This document shows positions 30,153-38,674 of a stretch of 64,000 bases of DNA, piece after piece. The notes beneath the pieces were generated by a model that did no database searches, was not told the DNA's origin, and worked only from the letters and a program-made list of their open reading frames with translations. Position 1 is the first letter of the stretch. Each line of letters starts with the position of its first letter. Source of the stretch: Sporosarcina sp. 6E9 (GTDB lineage: Bacteria; Bacillota; Bacilli; Bacillales_A; Planococcaceae); the NCBI RefSeq assembly GCF_017921835.1, contig NZ_JAGEMN010000001.1, positions 2,287,874 to 2,351,873 on the forward strand. Reading direction: 5' to 3'. The translations under genes were made by a program, and so were the position numbers.

Positions 30153-30833
30153 TTATTTCATATGTAGCTCATAAAAAAACTCTCCAAAATGTGCATAGGC
30201 ATTTTGGATTTGGGATGTGGGGATTCCGACGATGACGACCGTCGCGGGACCGGCGGATTTTTCTACATCAACAATTGATTCAACGGACAGGTTATCATTT
30301 TGTGTCAATTCTCGTGCCTCTGCTAGAATCCCACGGGAACCTACTGGCCATAGTTTATCTATCATTCCGATGTCCATTGCTTCACGAATTTTTCGAAGGC
30401 TGGCTATTTTATGGGCTTGTTCGGTTACTTCACTGCCTACGAGAGGGATTCCGTAGGTGAACCATTGGATATCGTCATGATTTGGCGCGGGATTTTTCTT
30501 CCCAATCATGGTCACCGCAACAGCTGATTGGATCAGGTCCATGTTTGTTTCTGAACTACCTGTAATTGTTGTTTTTTTTAGGCCTGCCTCTCGGAATAAA
30601 TCCTCTACACCTTGGACGTATTTTTCCCAGCTTTTGCTTCCGCTAAAATTATGAATCAATACGGTGACAGGCTCGGCATTTGCTGCCCATTGTTCTAGTA
30701 AGGCGACTCGGGCGGCAAAATATGCGGTTACATTGTCTGGAACTGATACATAATCCCCTGCTTTTTCACCGATGCCGCCTGAATTGTCAGTTGTAAGCAT
30801 AAAACCATTGCCGATATCCATTGCGTTTCTCAT
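30153..30833 (-). CDS. cblS: alpha-ribazole kinase CblS (PurM/AIR-synthase-like)
   Basis: CblS phosphorylates salvaged alpha-ribazole to alpha-ribazole phosphate for the nucleotide loop of cobalamin, bypassing CobT. The 226-residue protein starts at the ATG at 30833 after AGGTGG and overlaps the cblT stop as ATGA. The reading upstream to 31019 is only a shadow inside cblT. It has an early Asp/Gly block (TDNSGGIGEKAGD) and GSSETNMD, resembling the PurM/ThiL fold. The pairing with a small transporter-like gene matches cblT-cblS of Listeria and Geobacillus. No cobT is present in this operon. Confidence 0.8.
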   Translation of the reverse strand: MRNAMDIGNGFMLTTDNSGGIGEKAGDYVSVPDNVTAYFAARVALLEQWAANAEPVTVLIHNFSGSKSWEKYVQGVEDLFREAGLKKTTITGSSETNMDLIQSAVAVTMIGKKNPAPNHDDIQWFTYGIPLVGSEVTEQAHKIASLRKIREAMDIGMIDKLWPVGSRGILAEARELTQNDNLSVESIVDVEKSAGPATVVIVGIPTSQIQNAYAHFGEFFYELHMK

Positions 30834-31315
30834 TGAAATCCACCTAATCCTTTGCCTTTCACATGTTTTAGTGCCGGGAATATAATTGCTGCGATCACGG
30901 CATTTATCACTGTCGCGATGAAAATGGCTGGTACTGCGCCTATGAAGAATGCCGGTGATATAAGAAAGTAAAATGGTAATGGTGCGAGTAAGCCGTTTGC
31001 GCCGATAAAAACAATCCATTTCAATACGTTCTTTTTTGCTTTATGAAGGCGCGCGAAAATCCAGACGATGATGAACATTTCAAGTGCAATGAGCAGATGA
31101 AAAGGACCGAGCGGAAATCCTGCATACATAGCCGATGCCGTATGACCCAAAAGTGCCGCGGTTCCTGAAAAAATGGGTGGTAAAAATGCTGCCGCTAGAA
31201 GGGCCGGGGCAGAATCGAGTGCAGTTGAACCGATGCCTAGCGGGATTTTCACTAACCCGCCAACTGCACATAAGGCAGTAAACATGGCGGTTAGTGTTAG
31301 ATGTTTAAGTTTCAT
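30830..31315 (-). CDS. cblT: alpha-ribazole transporter CblT (ECF S-component fold)
   Basis: This 161-residue membrane protein has about five hydrophobic segments and the organisation of a small ECF substrate-binding subunit (N-terminal KLKHLTLTAMFTALCAVGG). In Listeria and Geobacillus the adjacent cblT product imports alpha-ribazole for the kinase CblS. Here it follows the adenosyltransferase gene by two bases and overlaps cblS by four. It lacks its own ATPase or T-component nearby in this operon, so it may share the general ECF module; the ECF operon downstream of the second riboswitch is another candidate partner. Confidence 0.78.
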   Translation of the reverse strand: MKLKHLTLTAMFTALCAVGGLVKIPLGIGSTALDSAPALLAAAFLPPIFSGTAALLGHTASAMYAGFPLGPFHLLIALEMFIIVWIFARLHKAKKNVLKWIVFIGANGLLAPLPFYFLISPAFFIGAVPAIFIATVINAVIAAIIFPALKHVKGKGLGGFQ

Positions 31316-31317
31316 TT

Positions 31318-31905
31318 TTAATCCTTTTTCTTATCGGTATTCTCTGTTCGAAATACCTTCGCACTACGTACATATTCATTATCCGGAATGTTGATGCGTG
31401 AGTTTGCGATGCGAGCTGCGACGAAAAAGTAATCGGAAAGTCGATTTAAATAGCGACTGACAACTGGTGATACATCTACCTCCGCTTTCATCAAAGTCAC
31501 CGTTTGACGTTCAGCGCGTCTAGTAACTGTGCGCGCAATGTGTAGCGATGCAGCCGCAGGAGATCCGCCTGGTAAAATGAACTTTTCAAGTGGCGGTGCC
31601 TCATTCATTAAATCATCAATTCGCTTCTCCAGCACTTCAATTGGTTCTTCCGTTAATTTATAATGGCGTTCTTTCATGACGTTTGAAAGATCTCCGCCCC
31701 CGTCGAATAACTCATTTTGAATCGCTTCAAGGTCTTCAAGTAAATCTGCAAATTTAGTTGGATCGAGTTCCGTCATTGCCTTTCCTACGAATGAGTTTAG
31801 TTCATCCATTGTGCCATAGGCTTCAACGCGAAGATCGTCTTTGTCGACACGTCCACCTATTAAACTTGTTTTGCCTTTGTCCCCAGTTTTTGTGTAAATC
31901 TTCAT
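31318..31905 (-). CDS. PduO-type ATP:cob(I)alamin adenosyltransferase
   Basis: This 195-residue enzyme transfers the 5'-deoxyadenosyl group of ATP to cob(I)alamin or cobinamide, making the coenzyme form that IcmF needs. The N-terminal IYTKTGDKGKTSLIGG, the RVEAYGTMDELNS block and the ARTVTRRAER motif with catalytic Arg are all present, which identifies the trimeric PduO family (YvqK-like) rather than CobA. It begins three bases after the short cobU paralogue ends and two before cblT, so it is tightly embedded in the operon. Confidence 0.92.
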   Translation of the reverse strand: MKIYTKTGDKGKTSLIGGRVDKDDLRVEAYGTMDELNSFVGKAMTELDPTKFADLLEDLEAIQNELFDGGGDLSNVMKERHYKLTEEPIEVLEKRIDDLMNEAPPLEKFILPGGSPAAASLHIARTVTRRAERQTVTLMKAEVDVSPVVSRYLNRLSDYFFVAARIANSRINIPDNEYVRSAKVFRTENTDKKKD

Positions 31906-31908
31906 CTT

Positions 31909-32301
31909 CTATTCTCCCCTTTTCTTTATGTTTTGCGGAATGCCGTACCAAACCTTTGTTACTTCACTCGCTTCTGCGAATAGTCGTTGATACACTCTGC
32001 CGCATGTATCACGTAGTTTTCGAAGTTCAGCCTCCATCGGCACAATGCCGCGACTAATATCGGTTAAAATAACAATAGCTGGACGATTTTCTACCGCTTC
32101 TACTATCTGATCAATAGCTTTTTCTTCACTTAATTCACATTGCGCCAACCAATTTTCTAGTCCCGCTATGACAACGGCATGCTTTCCGGGCGCTGGTACT
32201 TCTCCCTCATGCCAACTTACGCCTTCTGCATGCTGCTTACTTAGTAATTTTTGAACAAACGCTCGTTTCCCGTTATGGGCACCGCCGATAATGACGTGCA
32301 T
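31909..32301 (-). CDS. short CobU/CobP-like paralogue, likely P-loop variant
   Basis: This 130-residue protein is shorter than CobU (about 180-200). Its N-terminus IIGGAHNGKRAFV resembles a Walker A motif with Arg instead of the usual Ser. It lacks the region that holds the guanylylated His in CobU. The C-terminal part keeps the motif SRGIVPMEAELRKLRDTCG and ends with YGIPQNIK, as in CobU. It overlaps cobC by 61 bases and has its own GGAGGGG site. A full CobU lies two genes upstream with the opposite pattern of motif loss, so the two may act together; that is an inference. Confidence 0.75.
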   Translation of the reverse strand: MHVIIGGAHNGKRAFVQKLLSKQHAEGVSWHEGEVPAPGKHAVVIAGLENWLAQCELSEEKAIDQIVEAVENRPAIVILTDISRGIVPMEAELRKLRDTCGRVYQRLFAEASEVTKVWYGIPQNIKKRGE

Positions 32302-32858
32302 TTTTTCCCCTCCACAAAGTCGTTACGATGATTCCATTTCAATGACCAAATCGATCCATGTGGAATCCTCCAGAACCAAAAGTCTTGTTTTTTAGGTGAA
32401 AACTGCGTTAACATCAACCGGATTGGACCGCCATGAGTGACGATAAAGTACTCCGATTGTTCTTCAAGTAATTCTGTAAGTGCAGCAAGTACTCGTCTGT
32501 TCACTTCCTGTAAACTTTCCCCATTCGGAGGTTTGTTTTCATAAGGATCATCTATCCAAGAACGATACGTCATGTTATCTTTCAACATTTCATACGTTTT
32601 TCCTTCCCAAGCACCGAAATGACTTTCACGGAACCGCTTGTCAGTTTCATAAACCGCTTCAGGAAAATACAGTGCTGCGCTTTCACGACAGCGCAGTAAG
32701 TCGCTACCATAAACGATTGTAGGTTTCCGAGGCAGCCTCGCTGAACCCGGTTCGTCGGTTGGTAAAATCGATTCGTCTGTCCAACCAATGTACTGCCGTT
32801 TTTGATTGCCAAGTGTGGGAAGATGACGGATTAAATGAACAGTAACACCGCAATCCAT
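32241..32858 (-). CDS. cobC: alpha-ribazole phosphatase / adenosylcobalamin phosphatase (CobC family)
   Basis: This 205-residue histidine phosphatase would remove the phosphate of alpha-ribazole-phosphate or adenosylcobalamin-phosphate at the end of nucleotide-loop assembly. The phospho-His motif is LIRHLPT (His near residue 11), with the second arginine in SDLLRCRES, the acid in RESHFGAWEG and the second His in IVTHGGPIR. It overlaps cobS by 28 bases at its start and the next gene by 61 at its end. General phosphoglycerate-mutase-like phosphatases share the fold; operon context supports CobC. Confidence 0.85.
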   Translation of the reverse strand: MDCGVTVHLIRHLPTLGNQKRQYIGWTDESILPTDEPGSARLPRKPTIVYGSDLLRCRESAALYFPEAVYETDKRFRESHFGAWEGKTYEMLKDNMTYRSWIDDPYENKPPNGESLQEVNRRVLAALTELLEEQSEYFIVTHGGPIRLMLTQFSPKKQDFWFWRIPHGSIWSLKWNHRNDFVEGKKCTSLSAVPITGNERLFKNY

Positions 32859-33595
32859 AAAATGACCTCCATCCCTTCAATAAATGCGCCTGATAAATCG
32901 CCTGTTACGCCCCCGAAATGTTTTAAGGACCAGTGACGAAAGCGTAAAATTCCGATTGCCAACAGGATGAATAAGAGAAGTGGAACGATAACACTTTCAA
33001 CCATAAGCCAGACTGCGATTAAGATAGCGATTCCACTTAGTGATGACACGATGACCACGATTTTCGAATGAAGTTTTTCTTGAAAAAAGTACGCGAGCCC
33101 TGAACTTTTGGCGGTAGGTGTCTTAGAAAAGTAAATAGTCATCCCAACACGTGCAAGAAAAGGGATGGCGAGAAACAATATAAAATACGCGATACCTTTT
33201 TCCAAGATTTCGTTAAACAGCGCAATTTTTATTAGGATAAGGAATAGTAGCGCCATTGTACCGAACGCGCCAATTCTTGGATCTTCCATAATTTCAAGAC
33301 GTTTTTCCCTGTCTTGATAGGAAAAGAATGCGTCCCCGGTGTCGGTCCATCCGTCGAAATGCAAACCGCCTGTTAGTAGGATTCCCGTCAACACGATGCA
33401 TACAGCGGCGAGGAATGTGCCTGTCGAAAGTCCGCTTAATAGTAGTTCAGAAACACCGTACATCAGGAGTCCGATTGTCGCACCGACAAAGGGAAGCGCT
33501 ATGTACATCGCCGTCACTTCTTTTCGACCAAGCGGCAACTCTTTTCGTATCGGAAGCACAGTGAAAAATTGAAGTGCCAGTAAAATCCCGTTCAT
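32831..33595 (-). CDS. cobS: adenosylcobinamide-GDP ribazoletransferase (cobalamin synthase)
   Basis: CobS is the membrane enzyme that joins adenosylcobinamide-GDP to alpha-ribazole(-phosphate), completing cobalamin. The 254-residue protein has several transmembrane segments and the metal-binding motif GGLHFDGWTDTGDAFFS with REKRLEIMEDPRIGAFG after it. The start is the ATG at 33595, six bases after GGAGG. It is flanked by cobU and cobC, so the last three steps of nucleotide-loop assembly are contiguous. Confidence 0.93.
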   Translation of the reverse strand: MNGILLALQFFTVLPIRKELPLGRKEVTAMYIALPFVGATIGLLMYGVSELLLSGLSTGTFLAAVCIVLTGILLTGGLHFDGWTDTGDAFFSYQDREKRLEIMEDPRIGAFGTMALLFLILIKIALFNEILEKGIAYFILFLAIPFLARVGMTIYFSKTPTAKSSGLAYFFQEKLHSKIVVIVSSLSGIAILIAVWLMVESVIVPLLLFILLAIGILRFRHWSLKHFGGVTGDLSGAFIEGMEVILWIAVLLFI

Positions 33596-33610
33596 ATTCA
33601 TCCTCCGCGC

Positions 33611-34201
33611 TTAAGATTTGAGTTGTTGAGACGACTTCCAATATGTGGCCACACCAAATTCCATTTCGATGGCATTGCTTGCTTTTTTCACGATGTTTTG
33701 ATGAAGTTGGCCTAACCATTTACGATAGGTTTCTGTTTCCTTATCGATTGGCCGTAAATCATCGAGTATTTCGTTTGATACGATGACGAACTCTCTGGCT
33801 TTTAATAAAATCGAATCGATTGTTTTGTAGAGTTGCGTTCCTTTCCGCTCCATGCAACCTGTTTCTTCGATACAAGACGTCCCTGTTTCCCACCCAGCAT
33901 ACAATTCATTCGCCAGCCAAGTTGTTAAACAATCCCAGAGGACGAAATCATTTTCCCGAATGAATGGAATGACTTCTTCCAACTTCACCGGTTGTTCAAT
34001 CGTCAACCAGTTATTTTCAGCGCGGTCTTGTCGATGGGTTTTTATGCGTAGCCCCATTTCAGCGTCCGTCACAGTTCCGGATGCAATATAGATGAGCCGG
34101 CCATCGCAACTTTCAGCTTGTTCGACGAGTATCTTTTCGGCAAAAGCACTTTTCCCGCTTCGAACACCACCGCTTATGAACGTCAGTTTTCCGCGAACCA
34201 T
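33611..34201 (-). CDS. cobU: adenosylcobinamide kinase/guanylyltransferase (CobU)
   Basis: CobU phosphorylates adenosylcobinamide and then attaches GMP. The 196-residue protein has an intact Walker A (SGGVRSGKSAFAE), the His expected to carry GMP in IKTHRQDR, and the LWDCLTTWLANEL motif. The later motif usually read as SNEVGxGIVP is SNEILDDLRPID here. The short paralogue at 31909-32301 keeps the missing GIVP motif. It overlaps cobD by 19 bases. Confidence 0.9.
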   Translation of the reverse strand: MVRGKLTFISGGVRSGKSAFAEKILVEQAESCDGRLIYIASGTVTDAEMGLRIKTHRQDRAENNWLTIEQPVKLEEVIPFIRENDFVLWDCLTTWLANELYAGWETGTSCIEETGCMERKGTQLYKTIDSILLKAREFVIVSNEILDDLRPIDKETETYRKWLGQLHQNIVKKASNAIEMEFGVATYWKSSQQLKS

Positions 34202-35262
34202 TTTGCCAACTCCTCTTTTAAGACAGCCATTTCTTCAGGGTTCTTCATGCCGATTCTCAACCACTCACCGTCCATGCCGTAGAAGTTCTCTGAATGTCGA
34301 AGGACGATTCCTCTATGTAATAAATCTTCATGGAGTTGACGTGTTGTTCGGTTCCCGCCTGGTTTGAATGAAAGAAAGTTCACGACGGAATCAGTCACTG
34401 TACAACCGTTCATTTCAAGAAACACTTTCAAACTGCTTCGTTGGGCATCGCTCTGTCGAATCGACTTTTCTCGGTACTCAGCTTCGCCCAAACATAATGC
34501 GCCGATTTGCGCCGCAATGCCGTTCACATTCCAATGCGGAGTATGTGCTTTGATTTCTGAAATAATGGTTGGATTTGCGACGGCATAACCGAGACGTATT
34601 CCAGGAATGGAATACATTTTCGTCATCGAACGGACGATGATTACGTGTGGAAATTCTTTTATCCCTGATATGAATGATAGCGATTCATCTATAAAATCGA
34701 TAAATGCTTCGTCTAGGACGATTTCGCAGTTCACTTTCGCGCCGTGACGAACTAGTTTGATCAGTTCTTCCCGCCCAGGTAAGATTCCTGTCGGATTATT
34801 TGGTGTACATAAATAGAGTACGGATGCATTTTCCATTGCTTGTTGAATGTCATTCATCGGTAATTTGAATCCACTTTCTTCAGTGGATAGAACACGAACG
34901 ATTTCAACGTTTTTCGCTTTCAATGTTGCCTCATATTCTGAAAAAGTCGGATGGACAATCACTGCGCTTTTTCCTCTGTACCTTTCAGCAATCAGTGATA
35001 ATAGTTCCGCTGCTCCGTTTCCTAAGATCAAAGATTTCCTGTCAATTTGATGGAAGTTTTCAGCGGCCGTTAAAAACGGCTCCCCTTCAGGATCAGGATA
35101 TTGATTTATTCGACCCAACAAATCGGCCCATATTTTTTTGACGCTACTCGGCGGACCTGCTGGATTGACATTTTCACTAAAGTCCAACACATTATCCGGC
35201 GGAATGACACCGAGTTTTTTGTATAGTTTAAATGGATTTGCGCCATGTTCAGGTAATTGCAT
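34183..35262 (-). CDS. cobD: threonine-phosphate decarboxylase (CobD)
   Basis: This PLP enzyme makes (R)-1-amino-2-propanol O-phosphate, the linker used by CbiB. The 359-residue class I/II aminotransferase-fold protein has the N-terminal DFSENVNPAGPP, the CTPNNPTG substrate loop, the Asp in VLDEAFIDF and the PLP Lys in RSMTKMYSIPGIRLGY. HisC-like transaminases are close relatives, but position between cbiB and cobU fixes the assignment. It overlaps cbiB by 14 bases. No threonine kinase gene is seen in the window. Confidence 0.92.
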   Translation of the reverse strand: MQLPEHGANPFKLYKKLGVIPPDNVLDFSENVNPAGPPSSVKKIWADLLGRINQYPDPEGEPFLTAAENFHQIDRKSLILGNGAAELLSLIAERYRGKSAVIVHPTFSEYEATLKAKNVEIVRVLSTEESGFKLPMNDIQQAMENASVLYLCTPNNPTGILPGREELIKLVRHGAKVNCEIVLDEAFIDFIDESLSFISGIKEFPHVIIVRSMTKMYSIPGIRLGYAVANPTIISEIKAHTPHWNVNGIAAQIGALCLGEAEYREKSIRQSDAQRSSLKVFLEMNGCTVTDSVVNFLSFKPGGNRTTRQLHEDLLHRGIVLRHSENFYGMDGEWLRIGMKNPEEMAVLKEELAKWFAEN

Positions 35263-36208
35263 AGATCATCACTCCTAAGACTGTACCTATAAACCAAAAA
35301 AAGAACGAAATGACATGTAGTTCAAATATAGATGCTTTTATATGCGTCGCATCCAATGGAACCAGAGCGGGTCCGAGCTTTGGCCGCTCTGAATTCCTCC
35401 CCCGATACGTTGCTTTTCCGCCTAGTGAAACGCCTAGTTGCCAGGCAGTGGCTGCTTCCAAGTATCCGCTATTCGGACTTGGGTGTCGACGGGCATCTTT
35501 TAGCCAACCTGAAAATCGTTTCAGAAATGGGAGCTGGCTTTTATTTGGTGCATAAAGAATCAATAATAGTCCGGTGATTCGTGCTGGAATGAAGTTAAGT
35601 AAATCATCAGCGCGTGCTGAAAACTTGCCGAATTTCTCATAACGCTCATCTTTATAGCCAATCATTGAATCCAATGTATTGACTGCTTTATACAACCATA
35701 ATCCCGGTGCACCGAATAAGAATGCCCAAAAAAGCGGCGATGTGACCCCATCTGCAATGTTTTCCGATACCGTTTCAATCGTTGCTCGTGAAATTTCACT
35801 TTCATCAAGCTTATCGGTATCTCGGCCGACAATCCAAGATAGTTTTGTCCGCGCATCGGAGATTTCACCTGCGATAAGTGGATTGTAAACGTCCATTGCA
35901 GCATCTCTCAAGCTTTTTTGTGCGAGACCGACGGCGATTAGAAGACTCTCTATCGCAATGCCCACCAATAAATGGAGAGAATATGCAAATTCGACAAGGA
36001 CGAATACAATCGAAAAAACAACAATCACAGTAATTATAAGCGTGATTGCGCCTTTTAACGTACGGTTTTTCCCTTTATTGAACCGAGTCGTCAGTTGAGT
36101 AATTAGCGTGCCAATCCAACGGACGGGATGTGGCCATTTCGGTGGATCACCAATGAGGCGATCCAGAAAAAAACCAATTGCAATGGCTATGAAGTGCGCC
36201 GGTATCAA
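35249..36208 (-). CDS. cbiB: adenosylcobinamide-phosphate synthase (CbiB)
   Basis: CbiB is a membrane enzyme that amidates adenosylcobyric acid with aminopropanol phosphate. The 319-residue protein has DRLIGDPPKWPHPVRWIG near the N-terminus, the ETVSENIADGVTSPLFWA motif and NSGYLEAATAWQLGV, all typical. The start is probably the TTG at 36208, eight bases after AAAGGA and overlapping the stop of the upstream gene as TTGA; the ATG at 36217 has no spaced ribosome site. CbiB allows cobyric acid released by the upstream CbiZ domain to be rebuilt. Confidence 0.92.
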   Translation of the reverse strand: MIPAHFIAIAIGFFLDRLIGDPPKWPHPVRWIGTLITQLTTRFNKGKNRTLKGAITLIITVIVVFSIVFVLVEFAYSLHLLVGIAIESLLIAVGLAQKSLRDAAMDVYNPLIAGEISDARTKLSWIVGRDTDKLDESEISRATIETVSENIADGVTSPLFWAFLFGAPGLWLYKAVNTLDSMIGYKDERYEKFGKFSARADDLLNFIPARITGLLLILYAPNKSQLPFLKRFSGWLKDARRHPSPNSGYLEAATAWQLGVSLGGKATYRGRNSERPKLGPALVPLDATHIKASIFELHVISFFFWFIGTVLGVMIYAIT

Positions 36209-37677
36209 GTTGACCATCCTTTCGCTTTCTTATACGCTTGAATCGCTTTCACGGTGCAATCGAAGACTCCTTGTGCGATGAGTTTGCCTAGTTCCGTAAT
36301 TGGACCCGCGTATGGAAGCATTTTTCCTTGTTGAGTAGCTGCGATAAGGATACTGTCTGTAGACGTTCCAGTTGCTATCGTTTCGGTTAAAGGATCTTTT
36401 ATGTTTTCTACTTGAAGCGCTTTTGACTTTGATTCAGTTGCGGTGATCATCGCTTGAATAAATGCTTCATCCGGTAATTGTCCATTGATGATGACCCATG
36501 TATTGATTGTGCCTACTTTTGGTGTTTCATCGCGTGTGATGGCTTGCGATACATCGACTGCATTGCCGATTCCAGCAGTCACTGCAATATATACTTTTCC
36601 GAAGTCGCCCGCATATTCGCCTATTTCAACGTGTTCTGTCGTAACGGCTGTCATCATTGCCACGGTTTCAGTTAATGGAAACCCCTTTGTTTCTAGATAC
36701 GTTGCCATTTCGCTTTTCACATCATCGTGGTTATAAGTACTGTCCACATGACGGTTTACAAAAGTCCGATACCACCCCATGCCCGCATTATGAACTGCTG
36801 ATGATACAGTTTTTAGCGGTTGACTGGCTCGGAAAACGACAAATTCTTCTGAGCTGAAAAAATTCTCTCTGGTCACTTTTGCAACTATTTTTTCACTATT
36901 AACATCCGGAAGTAATGTGATTTGCGGCTTTGGCAATTCCGGATGCGGCTGTGTTTTTACGCGCGCATGATAAACGGTTTCTATCGATTGTTCTTTTACG
37001 ACTTCTTGCGGCGGGCCAATTGTTGAAATCTTGCCGTTGTCCATAAGTAATAGTCGATCACAATATAATGCAGCTAAGTTAATGTCGTGGAATACTGAGA
37101 TAACGGTAAGTCCTTTTCCGACCGCTTCTTTTCGTATTGTGTCCATCAGTTGTTGTTGATGGGCAATATCCAAGTGGTTTGTCGGTTCGTCCAATAATAA
37201 AATCGGAGCGACTTGGGCGAGTGCCTGGGCGACGAAAACGCGTTGCTGTTCCCCTCCCGACAATAATTCAATGGACTGGTTTTCATAGCGCGTGACAGCT
37301 GTGCTTTTCATCGCTTCCGTAACGGCCCTTTCGTCTTCATTTGACCAAGATGAAAAGATTCCTGTTTGGTGCGGATATCTTCCAAGTTCAACTGTTTCTC
37401 GTACTGAATGAGAAAATGCATGGGCATGAAGTTGGGGCAAGACCGCTACTTTTCGAGCGAATTCCTTTTGCGTGTAATCGGATGCCTTTTTTCCGTCAAT
37501 CGTTACCGAACCGCCCGCGGCAGATAAAATGCCCGATATTATTTTTAATAATGTAGACTTACCGCTGCCGTTCGGTCCTAAAATGCCGAGCACTTCGCCT
37601 CTTTTCACGTCGAAGGAGACAGAGTTTACGACTAACTCATCGCCGTAGCCGCCTGATAGGTTTTCAACTTGTAACAT
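36205..37677 (-). CDS. btuD: BtuD-CbiZ fusion: B12 ABC ATPase with adenosylcobinamide amidohydrolase domain
   Basis: The 490-residue protein has an ABC ATPase (Walker A GPNGSGKST, signature LLSGGEQQRV, Walker B ILLLDEPTNHLD) in its first half, followed by a linker and a CbiZ domain (about residues 280-490; NTWVIINGQLPDEAF and SKSKAL). CbiZ cleaves the aminopropanol arm of cobinamide-like corrinoids to yield cobyric acid, so uptake and remodelling are in one chain. The ATG at 37677 follows GAGGAG; the reading back to 37734 runs into btuC. Similar fusions are known in some Bacilli. Confidence 0.93.
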   Translation of the reverse strand: MLQVENLSGGYGDELVVNSVSFDVKRGEVLGILGPNGSGKSTLLKIISGILSAAGGSVTIDGKKASDYTQKEFARKVAVLPQLHAHAFSHSVRETVELGRYPHQTGIFSSWSNEDERAVTEAMKSTAVTRYENQSIELLSGGEQQRVFVAQALAQVAPILLLDEPTNHLDIAHQQQLMDTIRKEAVGKGLTVISVFHDINLAALYCDRLLLMDNGKISTIGPPQEVVKEQSIETVYHARVKTQPHPELPKPQITLLPDVNSEKIVAKVTRENFFSSEEFVVFRASQPLKTVSSAVHNAGMGWYRTFVNRHVDSTYNHDDVKSEMATYLETKGFPLTETVAMMTAVTTEHVEIGEYAGDFGKVYIAVTAGIGNAVDVSQAITRDETPKVGTINTWVIINGQLPDEAFIQAMITATESKSKALQVENIKDPLTETIATGTSTDSILIAATQQGKMLPYAGPITELGKLIAQGVFDCTVKAIQAYKKAKGWST

Positions 37678-37678
37678 A

Positions 37679-38674
37679 TTACATCGCTCCTCTTCTTCTT
37701 TGACGGTAAAAGATGAATGCAAAGACCGGTGCACCGATAAATGCGGTAATGACGCCGACTGGTAGTTCTGTTGGCGAAATGATGGTGCGCGCGACTAAAT
37801 CGCAAATGATGAGTAAAGAAGCGCCGTTCATAAAGGATAATGTTAATAAATGACGGTGATCCGTTCCCCACATGAGTCTCGTCATATGTGGAACTACTAA
37901 ACCGATAAACCCAATCGTTCCTGATACGGCAACGGCTGATCCGGTTAGAATTGACCCGCCGATTAAGATCATGAATTTCCGTCGTTTGACGTTAACGCCG
38001 AGGTGATGCGCACGTTCTTCGCCGAATAACATTGCATTTAATTCCCGACGGTTGAACCAAAGTATGGTCGATCCGATGATGACAAAAGGCAGAATCATTG
38101 TGATGTAGTTCCAGCCACGCATTGAAACGCTGCCGAGAAGCCAACCAATAATCTGCCGTAATTCTTCGCCTGTAAGGGCAATCATGAGGGATAATACAGA
38201 CCCCAGAAATGAGCCAAAAATAATTCCTGTTAATATTATGGTTTCCATTTTCATCGCTCTGTCAACGAGTCGCGCAAACCCTAACACAAGAAACATCGTT
38301 AGCGCGGCGCCAATCATACTGAAAACCGGTAGCGTATAGTTGCCTAGAACCGGGATGGATAAACTGAAAAAAAGTGTCATCACAGCACCAACCGAGGCGC
38401 CGGATGACACTCCGAGTGTGTAAGGATCTGCAAGTGGGTTCTTCAAAAGTCCTTGGAATGCTGCACCGGCAATCGCCAATGATGCACCAACAAGTCCTGC
38501 CAATAAAACCCTCGGCATACGGATTTTCCATAGGATGTTTGTCGCGATTTCGTCCGCTTCCCTATTCCATAAAGTACTTAAAGGGATATCCACCGTACCG
38601 ATTGATACACCGAGCCACATCGCCACAACAAGTGTGGCGATGGATACGATGTAGGCAACGCTTGATTTATTCAC
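37679..38674 (-). CDS. btuC: cobalamin ABC transporter permease (FecCD/BtuC family)
   Basis: The 332-residue permease has about ten transmembrane helices and FecCD signatures such as PRVLLAGLVGASLAIAGA, FQGLLKNPLADPYTLGVSSG and GTIGFIGLVVPHMTR. The likely start is a GTG at 38674, six bases after AGAGG, overlapping the end of btuF; the longer reading from 38758 adds a non-family N-terminus inside btuF. It lies between btuF and the BtuD-CbiZ fusion under the first cobalamin riboswitch. Confidence 0.92.
   Translation of the reverse strand: MNKSSVAYIVSIATLVVAMWLGVSIGTVDIPLSTLWNREADEIATNILWKIRMPRVLLAGLVGASLAIAGAAFQGLLKNPLADPYTLGVSSGASVGAVMTLFFSLSIPVLGNYTLPVFSMIGAALTMFLVLGFARLVDRAMKMETIILTGIIFGSFLGSVLSLMIALTGEELRQIIGWLLGSVSMRGWNYITMILPFVIIGSTILWFNRRELNAMLFGEERAHHLGVNVKRRKFMILIGGSILTGSAVAVSGTIGFIGLVVPHMTRLMWGTDHRHLLTLSFMNGASLLIICDLVARTIISPTELPVGVITAFIGAPVFAFIFYRQRRRGAM

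Noticed and set aside
30834-31019. N-terminal extension of cblS
   Set aside because: These 62 codons lie fully inside cblT in another frame, have no family match, and the ATG at 30833 has a proper ribosome site.
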